Assembly: GCA_021234155.1 (NCBI GenBank)
Contig: JAJEKV010000027.1
Coordinates: 11,542,716-11,606,715, forward strand
Direction: 5' to 3'
Origin: Isoetes taiwanensis
Lineage: Eukaryota; Streptophyta; Lycopodiopsida; Isoetales; Isoetaceae
DNA: 64,000 bases
Position numbers and translations under genes: made by a program. Each line of letters starts with the position of its first letter. The first letter of the stretch is position 1. The notes under the pieces are model-generated. The model had not been told where the DNA came from, did not search any database, and saw nothing but the letters and a program-made list of their open reading frames with translations. Of this stretch, positions 44,483-56,745 are shown one piece after another.

Positions 44483-45473
44483 GTAGCAAAATAACAGGGG
44501 TTCCAAGGGGATTTGACATGGATGTAAAAATAACAACTCCTGAAACCATAGACCATATATCCCTAAAACAATTGAATGGGTTGTTATAAAAAAAAACATA
44601 GATTCAAGATAAAATCACATTAGCGTTTTGGGTACATTAGTTAAAGTAGTCTTATTAGGACATTGAGTTATTTTGGTAGAGGTTCGAGCCCCCGTATTCC
44701 ACACTCTAAAATCTTAGACAAAGCCGTATAGAGGTTCGATATTCCCTCAAAACCTTCGGCGAAATTGTATTTCATATTTCAAAATCATAGGCGCCTCCAA
44801 TCATAAATGGCTATAAGCGAAACGAGAGGTGCCCAGAGACCCCAACATACGATCGGGGTCGTAGGATCGACGAATGTGGTCGACGAATCCGACGACTGTG
44901 GTAGTCCACGGTGCACTTCGTTTAGAATATTGTAGCAAAATAACAGGGGGTTCCAAGGGGATTTGATATAGACGTAAAAATTACAACTCCTGAAACCATA
45001 GACCACATATCCCGAAAAGAATTGAATGGGTTGTTAGAAAAATATAGATTCAAGATAAAAAATAATCACATTAGCTTTCTGGGTACATTGGTTAAAGTAG
45101 TCTTATTAACATATTGAGTTATTTTTGTAGAGGCTCGAGCCCCTGTATTCCATATTCTAAAATCTTAGGCAAAGTCGTATAGAGGTTCGATATTCCCTCA
45201 AAACCTTAGGCAAAATTGTATTTCATATTTCAAAATCATAGGCACCTCCAGTCATAAATGACTATAAGTGAAAGAGAGGTGTCCAGAGGCCCCAACATAC
45301 GATTGAGGTCGTACGATCGACGAATCCGTCAACTGTGGTAGTCCACGATGCACCTCGTTTAGAATAATATGTAGCAAAATAACAGGGGGTTCCAAGGGGA
45401 TTTGATATGGATGTAAAAATAACAACTCCTAAAACCATAGACCATATATCCCTAAAACAATTGAATGGGTTGT

Positions 45474-45511
<38 letters not shown>

Positions 45512-45836
45512 GTAGGTTCAAGATAAAAAATAACCACATTAGCTTTCTGGGTACATTGGTTAAAGTAGTCTTATTAGAATATTGAGTTATTTTGGTAGAG
45601 GTTCGAGCCCCCGTATTCCATACTCTAAAATCTTAGGCAAAGCCGTATAGAGGTTCGATATTCCCTCAAAACCTTCGGCGAAATTGTATTTCATATTTCA
45701 AAATTATAGGCGTCTCTAATCATAAATGGCTATAAGCGAAACGAGAGGTGCCCAGAGGCCCCAACATACGATCGAGGCCGTAGGATCGACGAATCCGACG
45801 ACTGTGGTAGTCCACGGTGCACCTCGTTTAGAATAT
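44483..45836. repeat. three tandem copies of an approximately 440-bp unit
   Basis: Units start GTAGCAAAATAACAGG at 44483, 44932 and 45371 (449, 439 and 466 bp). The third is longer because of a run of about 31 A (45480-45510). The first has an extra small duplication of GTCGACGAAT. Each unit contains GAGGYTCGAGCCCCYGT, resembling a tRNA B box, and ends TAGTCCACGGTGCACYTCG. The minus-strand frames across the units are by-products. Confidence 0.92.
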
Positions 45837-46450
45837 GTAGCTTCGATTGTTGAAATCCATGACATGATACTAGGACATAATGTCCCAAGGCATACCACAC
45901 TTCGCAACTAAAGTTACTCCATTATCCAAGTAGACACACTATAATAATGAATGGTCCTGCCATATTATCATTGACATGTACTTATTAGAGTTCTCCTTGG
46001 CTTGCCTTCTCAAGATGCTTAGGGCACATTCCCATGATCCTAACTGAACTTCGACTTCGACTCTAAAAAATCAAGGACATAGACCCAAGTTTTTAAAAAT
46101 CCCTCTCTACTTCTAGAAAAATGTTGTTCGTGGAGCTGACTTCAAACTTGGTTGCATGAGTACATGCCAACTTGAACTTTGAAGATCGGTTGTATCTTAT
46201 CGCAATAAATACATTGATTGTTGGGAGAAGAGGTGGAGGCCTAAAACTAAGATCCGCCTCGACATCTATCAGTAAAAAACATTGACTTTACATGGATGAT
46301 TGAAGGGATGCCTTTGATCCCAAGCGACATGGCTCAATTAAGACAAATGGTTGCTAATAAGGATAAGGATGGTGATCAGGATGAACAATAAAATTGTCTA
46401 TCAGCTTGAGTAAAATTTGTTTTGCTCGGTAGCTTAAAATTTTCAAACTA
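45837..46450. other. no gene recognised
   Basis: Non-coding DNA between the tandem array and the SINE-like segment. Confidence 0.4.
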
Positions 46451-46640
46451 GCAATTTTTTTTTTTCTAAATCAATGAATATAAGGCGACAAAAGGCTTGG
46501 AGCCGTTGTACTTTCCTGTGAAACTTAAAGACCTGGTCTGGGATTTGAACCCAGAGGTTGTTCCATCAACTTGAAGATGCAGATGGTGATTTGACTAGTC
46601 CCTACGACACTCCACACAAATGAGAAGACAAATATTCAAA
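46451..46640 (-). mobile_element. tRNA-related SINE candidate
   Basis: On the minus strand GGGTTCAAATCCCAGACCA (about 46552-46533) matches a tRNA B box and acceptor-side stem. A body of about 65 bp follows and ends in an A-run (46464-46451 as T on plus). No clear A box or target duplication was found, so the left half and boundaries are uncertain. Confidence 0.35.
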
Positions 46641-48572
46641 ATGGCAGGTTAAAGGGTGTTATAAATGATTTTTGAGGTATAAATTAATAGATGCAACAGG
46701 AGCAGGATCTGCAGATATATATGAGGTCCATGAGGGTGAATCTGTATCCTGCTAGAATACCCAGCTTGTGGCAAAATTGGGTAGAAACCAAACAAGCTAT
46801 ATTGTTTCCTTTCCTAGTGTCAACCACGAGCTCCACCTGAACATGAAACCAGAGGACAAATAAAGGTGGAAGATACTGTGCAATCAGGCATGGAACAAGA
46901 CCCAATATGCAGGCATATAAAGCCTTTTAATGGTTTTTTCCCATTCCAATTCTTTTCAGCCTTATCAAAATTTTAGTCTCCTTTTATTTTTAAATCTTCA
47001 TCTCTGAATCATCCGTTACTATTCTAGCAATGGGAGCAAATTTTTTGCCTGCTTGGCCAAACGAGACATAAAAAGAGACATGCATATTGTTTTGCTCATA
47101 AACAAATGCTTCTTTGATGCTCCCTGAACTATACGATGCTCCCATCATATAAATACGAGAAATTCCCCTCCCATGGCAATTCATTCACCGTGGAAAAGAC
47201 CTCCGTTTGACTGGGACCACTTGTGATGGCCAAGTGTCCGAGTGAAGGGCATGGACGTGTCATTCGTCCCACGCCTTTTATAGGATATCCTATATGGCAG
47301 AAGCCTACATACATGTTAGCACTAGCAACAACATACATAAATAATATGCCACCACAGAGGGTAGTCCATCCATCATCAATATGAACAACAATATAATGCT
47401 AATGTAACATATAAGATATATCGTAAATGAAGGTTCTACTCCAGGCTGACTCAAGGGGGTCGACTGACAGTCATGGTCTCTGGATAACAACAGACGGAAT
47501 TATGACAATGACATTGGCTCGCATAGAATAATGGCTAGGGTAATCCAGTTCATCTGCTCCTCCTGCACTTTGCAGATGGGCTGAAACACGCTATGGCGCG
47601 ATTGTAGCCTTCTAGAGATGTAATCTCATGGAGTCACCCTATGAGACTACTCCAGATTGCATCTTCCCAGTCTGATGATGCAGGAAAGAAACGAATGTCT
47701 TCCCGAAGCACAAGGGTTCAATGGGTGGCTAGAGAACATGGCACCACTGGCGCATCTGTGCTTGACTTATCCCTCCAAAATCCATAGGCTGGCTCATTTC
47801 ATCTATCGAGTCCCCAGGACGTCCTTCAGGCAACACCTGTGACCCAGGGGATGTCAGATCCATATCCAGCCCACACGCGGTGACTGATTATAAGCCTAGC
47901 ACACTATAGGAGCCCCAGTAGCCATGCTCATCAAGGCTCCGCCTCCACTTCACCATTGTATCCATTATTTGGTGCTCAATCACAACATAATCTCCACAGC
48001 CAGGTGTGCACATGCCACATTTATTGGGATTTATGGGATTCTAGCTAGAAACATCTCTACTTCTACTAGCCTTTAGGTCTCTATCCCCCTTAATCCCACA
48101 AGCACAAGAGGTGCAGAAAAAGAACTACCCATAATACATAAATCCATTCATAACCTCAACTTAAGCAACAAATAAAGGTTAACCATACAATTAATCATAC
48201 AAGGTTAGCTAGAAACTCAAGCTATCTACACACTAACTGGTAGCTAGAACCATTGTCTCTCAGAGTCTCCATCTTTCTAGTTTGAACAAGGTTGAACAAG
48301 CTCCTCCTCCTCCACCAATTTCCCTCAAATCTATTTGGGGTAAAAATTGGGATAGAGCCCCAATTTGGTTAACCCTAGATTGGCAAGTCCATTAGGGCCA
48401 ATCGACTTGGCCCAAGTGGCCATGCCTAATTAGCCTAATTAATAATAATTAATTATTTAATTAGTATTAATTAGCTAAGATAGCAAAATTAGCTTAATTA
48501 ATTAATATAATTTTAGCATAGCTAACTTTAACCCTTTTGATCTATTTTATAATGGCTAAACTACCCTTGGTG
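46641..48572. other. no gene recognised
   Basis: Only short frames (minus 46905-46684, 47184-46990, plus 47657-47842) without domains. The stretch 48430-48530 is very AT-rich with overlapping TTAATTAATT palindromes. Confidence 0.4.
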
Positions 48573-48747
48573 ATGTGTCATGGTATTTGTACATATAGTG
48601 TATAAATACGTGGAACGCCATAGCTTCAACACAACATTATTGAATGGATTATTTGTATTCCTCACTAGAAGCTTGTAGAGTTGCTTAATTTGGTTCTACT
48701 AAGACTTTACAAGCATAAGTTCTTACCTGGTTCTTCTTTCATGACCT
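48573..48747 (+). mobile_element. possible LTR remnant cut by the 48.7-kb insertion
   Basis: TGTCATGGTATTTGTACATA is followed by TATAAATACG and a leader-like stretch ending at the GACCT target. It resembles the promoter half of a Copia LTR, but no partner LTR or end was found. Confidence 0.25.
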
Positions 48748-49490
48748 TGATACGAGTCGTATATTTGGGCTGTTGTAACAACACGGAATCACAGAACCCA
48801 TAATAAAATAATAGAACACAGGACTAAAGAAACTTTATTCATGCACAATTGATATGGCAACACCATTAACCACCCAACCGGATCCATTGGGTTATGGCAA
48901 AATACAAAGCTCTAACATCTAGCTTATTAGCTCTCCAGGCTAATCTCACTACTCCAAGTAGCTACAGATCAGAAAGCAACTGCAAATCTGTAATGTCGCT
49001 GTAGCAGTGTTTTGTGACACCTTGTCACATTTTCGGCCATTACTCCATCATACAGATAAATTACGAGATGTACGGCCCCAATTCGGAAACTAGACTCCGA
49101 GCCGGTTCCAATAAGATGAAATTCGCCTTCATCGGGGCTCTAGTTACGGAGATATCTCCAACTGAAGTCTAGGTTCTATTTATAGATCTCTCCACGACTT
49201 TAGCATTTTTTAGCAGGCAGTTGCCTTTTATATCAAAATAGCTCATTGCCTTTAATTAGATTACATAACTTATCATATGGGATATTATCTATGGGCTTCT
49301 CCCTCAACTAATAATCATCCCAATGATATTGCCTCGACCCCTTCCATAGATATTATATTATCCTATGCCCCTTCTTTATATATACTTGGGAAAACATTAA
49401 GATTAATATTCACATACTATTAGCCATACTTTTGCCATATTTTCATAACCCATTCGCCGTGGACCACTCCCACGTGCTTGCTCCATATCA
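48748..49490 (-). repeat. 3' LTR (left copy), holds the empty site of LINE D
   Basis: 743 bp. Minus-strand TATA box GTATATATAAAG (about 49387-49376) and a polyadenylation-like GAATAAAG (about 48840-48833) order U3-R-U5 as expected for a minus-sense element. At 49302-49311 GCTTCTCC runs straight into CTCAACTAAT, the uninterrupted counterpart of the LINE D insertion point in the right LTR. Confidence 0.88.
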
Positions 49491-49496
49491 ATCCAT

Positions 49497-50252
49497 CCGG
49501 TAGACACTTCGACGGACTGTATCTCTCACATCCGGTGTCAGATTTTTATGTGCTTGGGCTTGTTGGAAAGCTGGTTCAGAGAGCTTTCCAAGGTGTATGA
49601 TACCTGCATGCTTGTCTTTGTTTCAGTGCTCAAATCTGCTGTTTTCCGGGCTGTGTGCTAGGGTTTTTGTGGCAGCCCTTCTTCTTCCTTCTTTGAGAAG
49701 CATAGGCCTCGCCTGATGCCGTTGTTGGCCTTGGCCACGCGGTGTTGAAAGGTGTGTGTTATACTCTTATTGAAGGTTACGAGAATGTTTTACTAATTCA
49801 TACCCTAGTTCCTGATGGTGTTGTTGATGAAAGTCTAACACCAATATAGGGATTGGCGTATGTTTTAGTAAGTATTCGATTGGTCTCGTCTTGTGGCAGA
49901 ATTTTGATCGGTCATATCTCTCGCATCCGGTGTCAGATTTTCATGTGCTTGGGCTTGTTGGAAAGCTGGTTCAGATATCTTTCCAACGGTGTATGGTACC
50001 TGCATGCTTGGCTTTGTTTCTGTGCTCAAATTGGCACTTTTCCGGGCTGTGTGCTAGGGTTTCTGTGGCAATCGGTAGACACTTCAACGGACTGTATCTC
50101 TCACATCCGGTGTCAGATTTTCATGTGCTTGGGCTTGTTGGAAAGCTGGTTCAGAGAGCTTTCCAATGGTGTATGATACCTGCATGCTTGTCTTTGTTTC
50201 AGTGCTCAAATCTGCACTTTTCCGGGCTGTGTGCTAGGGTTTTTGTGGCAGC
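49497..50252. repeat. three copies of a roughly 180-bp unit beside the LTR
   Basis: Units containing TATCTCTCRCATCCGGTGTC, GTGCTTGGGCTTGTTGGAAA and CCGGGCTGTGTGCTAGGGTT lie at about 49497-49680, 49890-50068 and 50073-50252. The last two are adjacent with a 180-bp period; the first is 395 bp ahead of the second. Confidence 0.85.
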
Positions 50253-50279
50253 TGGTACACACCAGATATCCGTGAGTCG

Positions 50280-51960
50280 CCCAAGTAATACCCCAAGTCA
50301 TGGCCACAGACACAGTCCCCGCGGTGTGGACCCACACTTGGTTGGTGAGCTACCTCAGACCACACCAACCCATCCCGGAAGGCCCAAACACACCAACCAA
50401 TTGGTTGACCCCACGCAGCAGAGCCCTCCGGGAAGACCATGAAGCGGGCCACCAAGGAAGAGGCCTCGGCAGGGAGAGACGTCTTCCATGAAGAGGGAGG
50501 CCCGAGCCAAGGCCCGGTCGACCCGACAGGCGGGCCACCGCGGGCAATCCGCCCGGTCGAACCTTTGGAGCCGCATCGATCCAGGGAGGGTTGAGGCCAA
50601 CGGTCTGCGCGCCTGCCTCCCCTCGAGGTGGAGAACATAACATCTCGGATGTTGCGCGCAGTGCTGGTGCCGGAAAACCGGCGAATCCGCGTAATTGAGG
50701 ATCGCGCATTTACAAGCGGATGATAGCATCCACTTGCTACAATTTGATGCAGCAAATACCGCCAGGAGCTTGCGGATATGAGGGGCGTGTAGACACCGTG
50801 TTGGCAGCTATGGAAGCTGGGACGCAGGACAGGAACCGGGTAGAGCAGGAGACACTCGTAACCCTGTCTCGGATCCAGGCCGAGGTTGAGGAGGCTAAGG
50901 CCACGGCACGAGGAGCACAGGCCGCCCTCCTGTCAGAGGTTGCGGAGGCCGCCACTGTGAGACAAGGATTCCAGGCTGCTCTGGAAGCTAGCCAGCGTAA
51001 CTCCGCCGGAGAGTAAGGATTTGCACGAGATCGGAGCTACAGAGGCCGGGCGGCCGCTGCCCGAAGAAGGCAAGGGCCTCCATGCCGAGGCACATGAGCA
51101 ACTCCGCCATTGCACGCGAGAGATGGCAAGACATGACAACGTCCTGCAAGAGCTGAGCTCCAGACTCCGGAGAACAGAAACCACAGCAAAGAACATACCA
51201 ACCCCGCAAACCCACCAACCTACAGGACGTCAACTTGGAACACATGCTGCGGACACATCAGATCACACCGGGCCGCCACCACCCCCCCGTCGGCCCGCGA
51301 CCTATGCCTCACCCACCTCAACCAACACCTACGCGCCCCTCCCCCTCCCCCACTCCGGGAACAGACGCGGGGAGCCGCAATGTGGTAGTCGCGAGGCCCG
51401 ACGGAGGAGTCGAGAACATCTCACTTCCCGACTCCAAACACGATCTTGGACGGATGATGTTCCCAAAGACTGACCATTAGAAAGGCGAAGTCGTCATGGA
51501 ATTCAAATACGATCGCCCGGGGGTGGTCATCTTCACAGCTTGAGAGCGTGCGAGCGGGTGGCCATCCTGCGTCAGGGCCAGAAGTTGAAGGGAACGGCTC
51601 TGTACGTTGACCGGGACTTGACCCCAGCACATCAAGAGACCCGAAGGCGTGAGCTGGCCAAAGTCAGGGACTGCCGCAGACATGGAGGGGCAGCGGGGCT
51701 GGTCCGGGGAAGGATGCGGGAATTCAGGCAGCCAAACAGGGATGCAGGCACTCCGGCCCCTCGAGTCCCCTCTGAGGGGGTCCCAGCGGCACAGGCATCC
51801 ACATCTTCCGCTCCCGCTGGGACCACCACTACCACCGGACCTGAAGTGGCGATGCATGCCACTAAATAGGGATCGTGCCTCAGCGTGGTATCCTAGAATT
51901 GCCGTAGCTTTCCATGGCAGAAGGGGGACAGTCTCAATTCCGTCGCCATGGACATGCACA
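50280..51960 (+). mobile_element. RTE-like LINE, copy B: 5' region and ORF1, 3'-truncated
   Basis: This is the only copy that shows the family's 5' part. ORF1 seems to start at 50443 (MKRATKEEASAGRDVFHEE) and is interrupted. A coiled-coil-like stretch (50810-51010: RNRVEQETLVTLSRIQAEVE) and a Pro/Thr-rich linker (51190-51370) follow. The ORF1 C-terminus (51540-51869) has RVAILRQGQKLKGTALYVDR, DLTPAHQETRRRELAKVR and ends EVAMHATK then stop, matching copy A. ORF1 proteins bind the LINE RNA. Sequence resembling the start of ORF2 follows and stops at about 51960. Loss of the 3' side is unlike normal 5' truncation, so a later deletion is likely. Confidence 0.75.
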
Positions 51961-53814
51961 AGGCACCCAAAATTAAAACACTACATGGTTTTTCCCATGG
52001 TTATGACTGAAAACCATTCTAAAAAACCAATGCGTGTTTGTGGGTTAATTTCATTAAAAACCATATGCGACTAAACTAATAGGTTCTCTTGTAAGGTTTG
52101 TTAAGGTGGTATTATGGCATGGTAATTTCAAATGGCTTCTTTGTGGAGTTTATCAAAGTGGTATTGCATGTTGGTAAAAAGATGTAGTATAATATAGTAT
52201 TTTAAAGGTATGGTTTGTCCATGTGGTATAACATAATGGTTCTGGATATGGTTTAATATAGTGCTCTATTCATGTGGTTTTATAATGTGGTTGATTATTG
52301 TGGTAAACTAGCATGGTTAAACATGGTAAATGCACATGGTTTGCAATATGTTTGGATTAAATGTGCATGGTTTTATTATGCATTACCTTCATTGTTATTA
52401 GTTATAAACCAATAATGGTAACCAATGAAAACCAATAAGGTTCTGTTGTTTGGAGCATTTCATGTTTGTAGATTAAAATCATTAAGGATTGTGGATGGTT
52501 TCTTATATATATATCAATATTTATTTGTTTTTTGAAGCATTTCAAGTTAGTAGATAAAACCATTAAGGATTGTAGATGACGGCTATGTCTCTGCCAATAG
52601 CAACAAAAAATAGCGAGCAAGGGGATTTGAACCCCAACATTTCCAAAACTCATAACCAATGACAAGTTTATTTTGAGAAGTACATACAAAACAGATAAAA
52701 TAGCAAACATGGAGTACAAGTACAGACACAAAGTACTAACCTTGCAAGTACTTAAATAAAGTATTGACCTTGCACTTGTATTCTAATATCAGACACATAT
52801 TAATACAGTTTAAATTGAACCACTTTATTTCTCACAGAAAACTAGACTTACATCATTTGAGCAGCTGTGACAATGCATAAAGTCTGGCTCTAAGAAATAA
52901 AGATCAACTTTACAACTGAGTCCAGCTTTGGTCTCCAATATTCTGCAGCATAAACTTAGAGGTGAATTGGAGCTGAAGCCTGCCAGCATGGCTATTCCAG
53001 AAGGATCGAAGTTTGAAAACGGCTAGAATACCTCTACAGAGGGCTTCATCAAAGAAACTCTGGCTTCATTGGTGCAGTAAAGCATTTCGTCCCTCTGAAA
53101 ATTTCTGTCAAATAAATGTATCAGTGTAGATGATTTTGATAGAGCATGGAAATAATGGGAATGGAATACCTGGAAAGAATGGCCGTCGTTCCTTAGCTTG
53201 ATGCCGGGACTGTTTGCCATGCCTTGGAAAAGTAGCAACATGGGATTTCTATGTCCTTCTGTACAGCCCATTACATCGCCAAAAAGCTTTAGAGCTTGAC
53301 CTTATAAGCATAGCAAAAGAGAGAAAAACGCGAGACATGGTTAGTACAAAGAAATAGCAGGAAGGATAGCATACCATTTGTATCTCAGGATCCACTTAGC
53401 ACTCTGCAAAGGAAAAACACAGTCAGTGATATGAATTGACAGTGTTAACTCTAATATTGCACAATTCTGCACAATTTTGTTTATTATGAAATTACTGCAC
53501 GCAGAAGGGAAGAACAGGAACAGGAACAAACACAAACCTTTGGGTGTCTACTGACTGACTAAATTGCACTGAAATTAACTCTTACTATAACATGCCAAGA
53601 CTATCTTCTATGCCCAATTGAAAATGGCCAAGTCATGAACATTATCTGAAGCGATTTTATCCAAAGGAACATTATCAAAGGTGAGTTTGCACCATAAGGG
53701 AGAGGCTCTTGGCAATGCATCTTTAAACTCCTGCAGTAAAAGATCAAGACAATAGCCCATCAAAAGCTACCTTCATTTAATCATAAGTATCAACGTTGCA
53801 CTTTGCAAGCCTAG
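51961..53814. other. no clear gene; weak minus-strand exon candidates
   Basis: Inside the LTR element. Around 52030-52580 short TGGTTT/CATGGT motifs recur. A minus-strand segment near 53290-53157 encodes MGCTEGHRNPMLLLFQGMAN and ends CAG/GTATTC, but neighbouring frames do not join it convincingly. Confidence 0.25.
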
Positions 53815-54236
53815 GCAATAGATTTCCAAGATGAGAAGATTATCAAGTGCATTGATGCCCTAAATGAAGCGTTTGAAAATGAAAAAATAGAGTTTGATAA
53901 GGAACAAGCTGAAGAAGATCTAATGCATACCTGGAAAGACCAGCGGGTAAGCGAAGGAATATCAGCATGAAGATCAGAAGGGATGTTAGCACCCATTGAG
54001 AATTAAATGGGAAATCGTGTGTTGGCAAAAGGTTAACTAAACCATAAACGCTCTGCAAATTGGCATTCTAGAATATCCAGGGTTTGAAGATCCACAGGAA
54101 CAACAAGCCCCAAAACTTCTCAAAAGCAAGATTCATAAGAAAGCTTGGCATACCAGAACAAGCTAGGATACTCCTACGTCCTCTGATCTGTGCTGGGATG
54201 AGTGCATTCTATGAAGACGTAGCCAGCTTTGCATAA
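53815..54236 (+). pseudogene. last two exons of an unrecognised host-like gene
   Basis: Exon 53815-53946 (44 codons) follows CCTAG and ends CGG/GTAAGC. Exon 54072-54236 follows TTCTAG and ends in TAA. Both junctions are phase 0, and together they give 98 codons: DEKIIKCIDALNEAFENEKI, EEDLMHTWKDQR, then KARFIRKLGIPEQARILL and GMSAFYEDVASFA. The first exon is charged and helical. I do not recognise the family. No upstream exon was certain; a donor-like AAG/GTGAGT lies at about 53680. The exons are antisense to the surrounding retrotransposon, so their introns would survive its RNA stage, which fits capture by the element. Confidence 0.5.
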
Positions 54237-55394
54237 GAGAATAGCTTTGGCCGCCATGGACCATGGTCGCAAAATTCAAAAATGAAAAGGTCCTCCACGG
54301 TGGAAGTCTCCTCAATTCAATTTGCTATAATGAGACAGCTGGTACCCGCGAGCATGAGTAAAGATTCAATAACGGTTCAAATCTCCTTTACCTTGTTTAT
54401 AAGTGTCAAATTTCCCTTTTTTTTATTAGGTTTTCCGCCATATTTTCTTCTGGTGAGATAATGACAAATAGAAGGCTTGGATTTCCTTAGAGTATAATAT
54501 TTCGTGGAATATTTTAGAATAGTATGGAGGAATGGCTACGATTTTTTGGGGTTCAAGTGACAAAGATGAGGAAGATTTATCGCAGCTAGATGGAAGATGG
54601 AGATGTAATGTCCAGTTCTAACCGCGACTAGAGGCAGTAGGAGCGGAAGCACATTGGACGAACAATGCATGTCCAGTGGAAGATTTAATTCCACCTTGGA
54701 AGAACTGCAGAAGCATAGTGTAAGTGTATATTTTTCCTTGTGTGTAAGCTAGGAGCGGAAAAGGGCACAGGTTTAAGGATTTGAAGACCAGAGTTGTCCT
54801 TAGGGCAGTTCTATAAACCCTGCCTTCAGTTTCAGAGCAAAAGATTGGCAAGGATCCCACCTGCCAGCCGGAATTGCTGCTTCTGATCAGGCGAGATGAA
54901 ATAGGGGCAACACTTTGCCTGCAAAGAAAAAAGAATGATATGGCCGTAGTTTTATTAGCAGTTCGGGTAGATGTGTTGGGCAAAGAGACTACAACAATAG
55001 AGCAGGAAATCATAGTATGGCGTAAGAAACAGGCTACGGCAAATCGAAGCAAACAAAAAAGAAAGATAAATTTTGCAGTGGTGAATCGAAATAAGCAAGC
55101 TACTTGGGAAACAAGCTCGAAAACCATTGCCTCTAGATGGAAACTAAAGCTTAGCTATGGCTTGGCTCGGTTGGCACTATATGGTGACCTTTCATGATGT
55201 GAAGAATCCAAATTTACTTCCAGGTTCACATGTTTGGCTCTATGAAGCCAGTTCAGATTAGGGAAACCTATTATTAGGCAAAGTATTGTGACCCTTCATA
55301 CTTTGCAGCAACGTCTGAACGTGATCCTTGAATCCATCTATCTATATTTCAGGTGTGGTAGATTCTAATGAATCAGTTGGAATCTTGCATATTG
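54237..55394. other. no gene recognised
   Basis: The longest frames are minus 55127-54618 (169 codons, hydrophobic, no domain) and plus 54874-55197 (107 codons, basic). They overlap in antisense and neither has a recognised motif. Confidence 0.35.
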
Positions 55395-56168
55395 GCATTT
55401 CGTTAGTGACTTATGCCATGTTCGACCATCCCAAACCATGTCTCTTCACAGACATTTCTGTGATTCTTATATTGCTTGCCTTACCAGTTTGAGTCTTGAA
55501 AGATATTTTATGTTCCTAGTTAAATATGATATTGTTCTTTCTAGCCTCAAAACCTCAAATGGAACTATCCCAATTTCATATAATAATAATGGCGCCAGGG
55601 TGGAATTCCTTACCTCAAGTTTCTTTGCTTGGAAGTATTTAATTAGTCTTTTCGCTTTTATCTATTTAGTTGTCGATGTGTTGCACCGTGACATCTCTAC
55701 TCCATACAACGTTGCAGGTGTCACTGTCATACTGAATATAATGTGTGTTTTTATTCCCCAGTCCGTTATTGCATTCTTTGTTGCCATCTTTAGTGACTTG
55801 TGCCATGTTCGACCATCCCAAATCATGTCTCTTCACAGACATTTCTTTGATTCTTCTATTGCTTGCCTTGCCAGTTTGAGTTTTGATGGATATGTTATGT
55901 TCCTAGTTAAATATGATATTGTTCTTTCTAGCCTCGAAACCTCAAATGGAACCATCTCAGTTTCATATAATAATAATGGCGCCAGGGTCGAATTCCTTAC
56001 CTCAAATTCCTTTGCTTAGAAGTGTTTAATCAGTCTTTTCGCTTTTAGCTATTTAGTTGTCGATGTGTTGCACCCTCACACCTCTATTTTATACAACAGT
56101 GCAGGTATCACTGTCATACTGAACATAATATGTATTTTTATTCCGCAGTTCGTTATTGCATTCTCTGT
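55395..56168. repeat. two tandem copies of a 387-bp unit
   Basis: GTGACTTRTGCCATGTTCGA starts at 55406 and 55793, and the two copies stay alignable throughout (for example AATAATGGCGCCAGGGT in both). The plus frame 55438-56019 spans both copies and is hydrophobic; coding is doubtful. Confidence 0.88.
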
Positions 56169-56189
56169 GCAGATTGACCGCAACCCATA

Positions 56190-56745
56190 GTAATTCTTTA
56201 TTCATGTTTTCCTTCTTTCTTCTAGCCCTTGTTTCCAAGTTCGTCTCACCCCTGTCTTGTACCCTAGGTATTTATACTCGATTGTTCTTTCCACTGGTTG
56301 TCCCATGTATTTGACCCCTTCCTCCTCTCTGAGTGCCCTACCAAAGCTTATTACTTTTATTTTTTCCAGGTTCACCGTTAGTCTTGTGCTGGTACAAAAT
56401 TCTTCCAGTATCTCCATCATCATCAATCCTTTCATGTCCGTTATCATTAAGATCATATCATCCGCATATAACATATTTGGCACTCTGCTCCCTCCAACCT
56501 GTGGTGCATATGTGTCCCCTCGATTTTCCCTTAGGTTTGCTCCTAACGCATAGACAAAGATTTTGGGCGACAGAGGGCATTCCTGTACTTGACCCCAATA
56601 TCACATTCAGTAGCATCATCTCCCAATCTCATCTTAGCTTCCACCTTCTCGCATATTATGGCGATTGGCACCAATAGTTTGTGTGGAAGTTCGAATCTCT
56701 GGAGTCTGAGCAACAATTTGTCTCTTGGGATATTAAATAGCATGA
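56190..56745 (-). pseudogene. LINE reverse-transcriptase fragment (copy E, different family)
   Basis: Two minus-strand frames carry RT motifs: FNIPRDKLLLRLQRFELP and DIGVK (56743-56580), then NMLYADDMILM with intact YADD (56480-56450), LTVNLEKIKVISFG and TIEYKYLGY. Spacing and motifs are those of a non-LTR RT, but the residues differ clearly from copies A, C and D, so it is another LINE family. The 5' part and the 3' tail were not found. Confidence 0.8.

Noticed and set aside
46530-46555. Functional tRNA gene
   Set aside because: Only the T-arm and acceptor-side portion is present; no D-arm or anticodon arm could be folded.
53023-53290. Minus-strand exon encoding MGCTEGHRNPMLLLFQGMAN
   Set aside because: The peptide looks protein-like, but flanking splice sites give incompatible phases and no family was recognised.
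54618-55127. 169-codon minus frame as a membrane protein
   Set aside because: Hydrophobic but without family motifs; an antisense frame of similar length overlaps it; it lies inside a non-coding retrotransposon interior.
55438-56019. 193-codon plus frame as a gene
   Set aside because: It spans a 387-bp tandem duplication and shows the same peptide twice; no domain was recognised.
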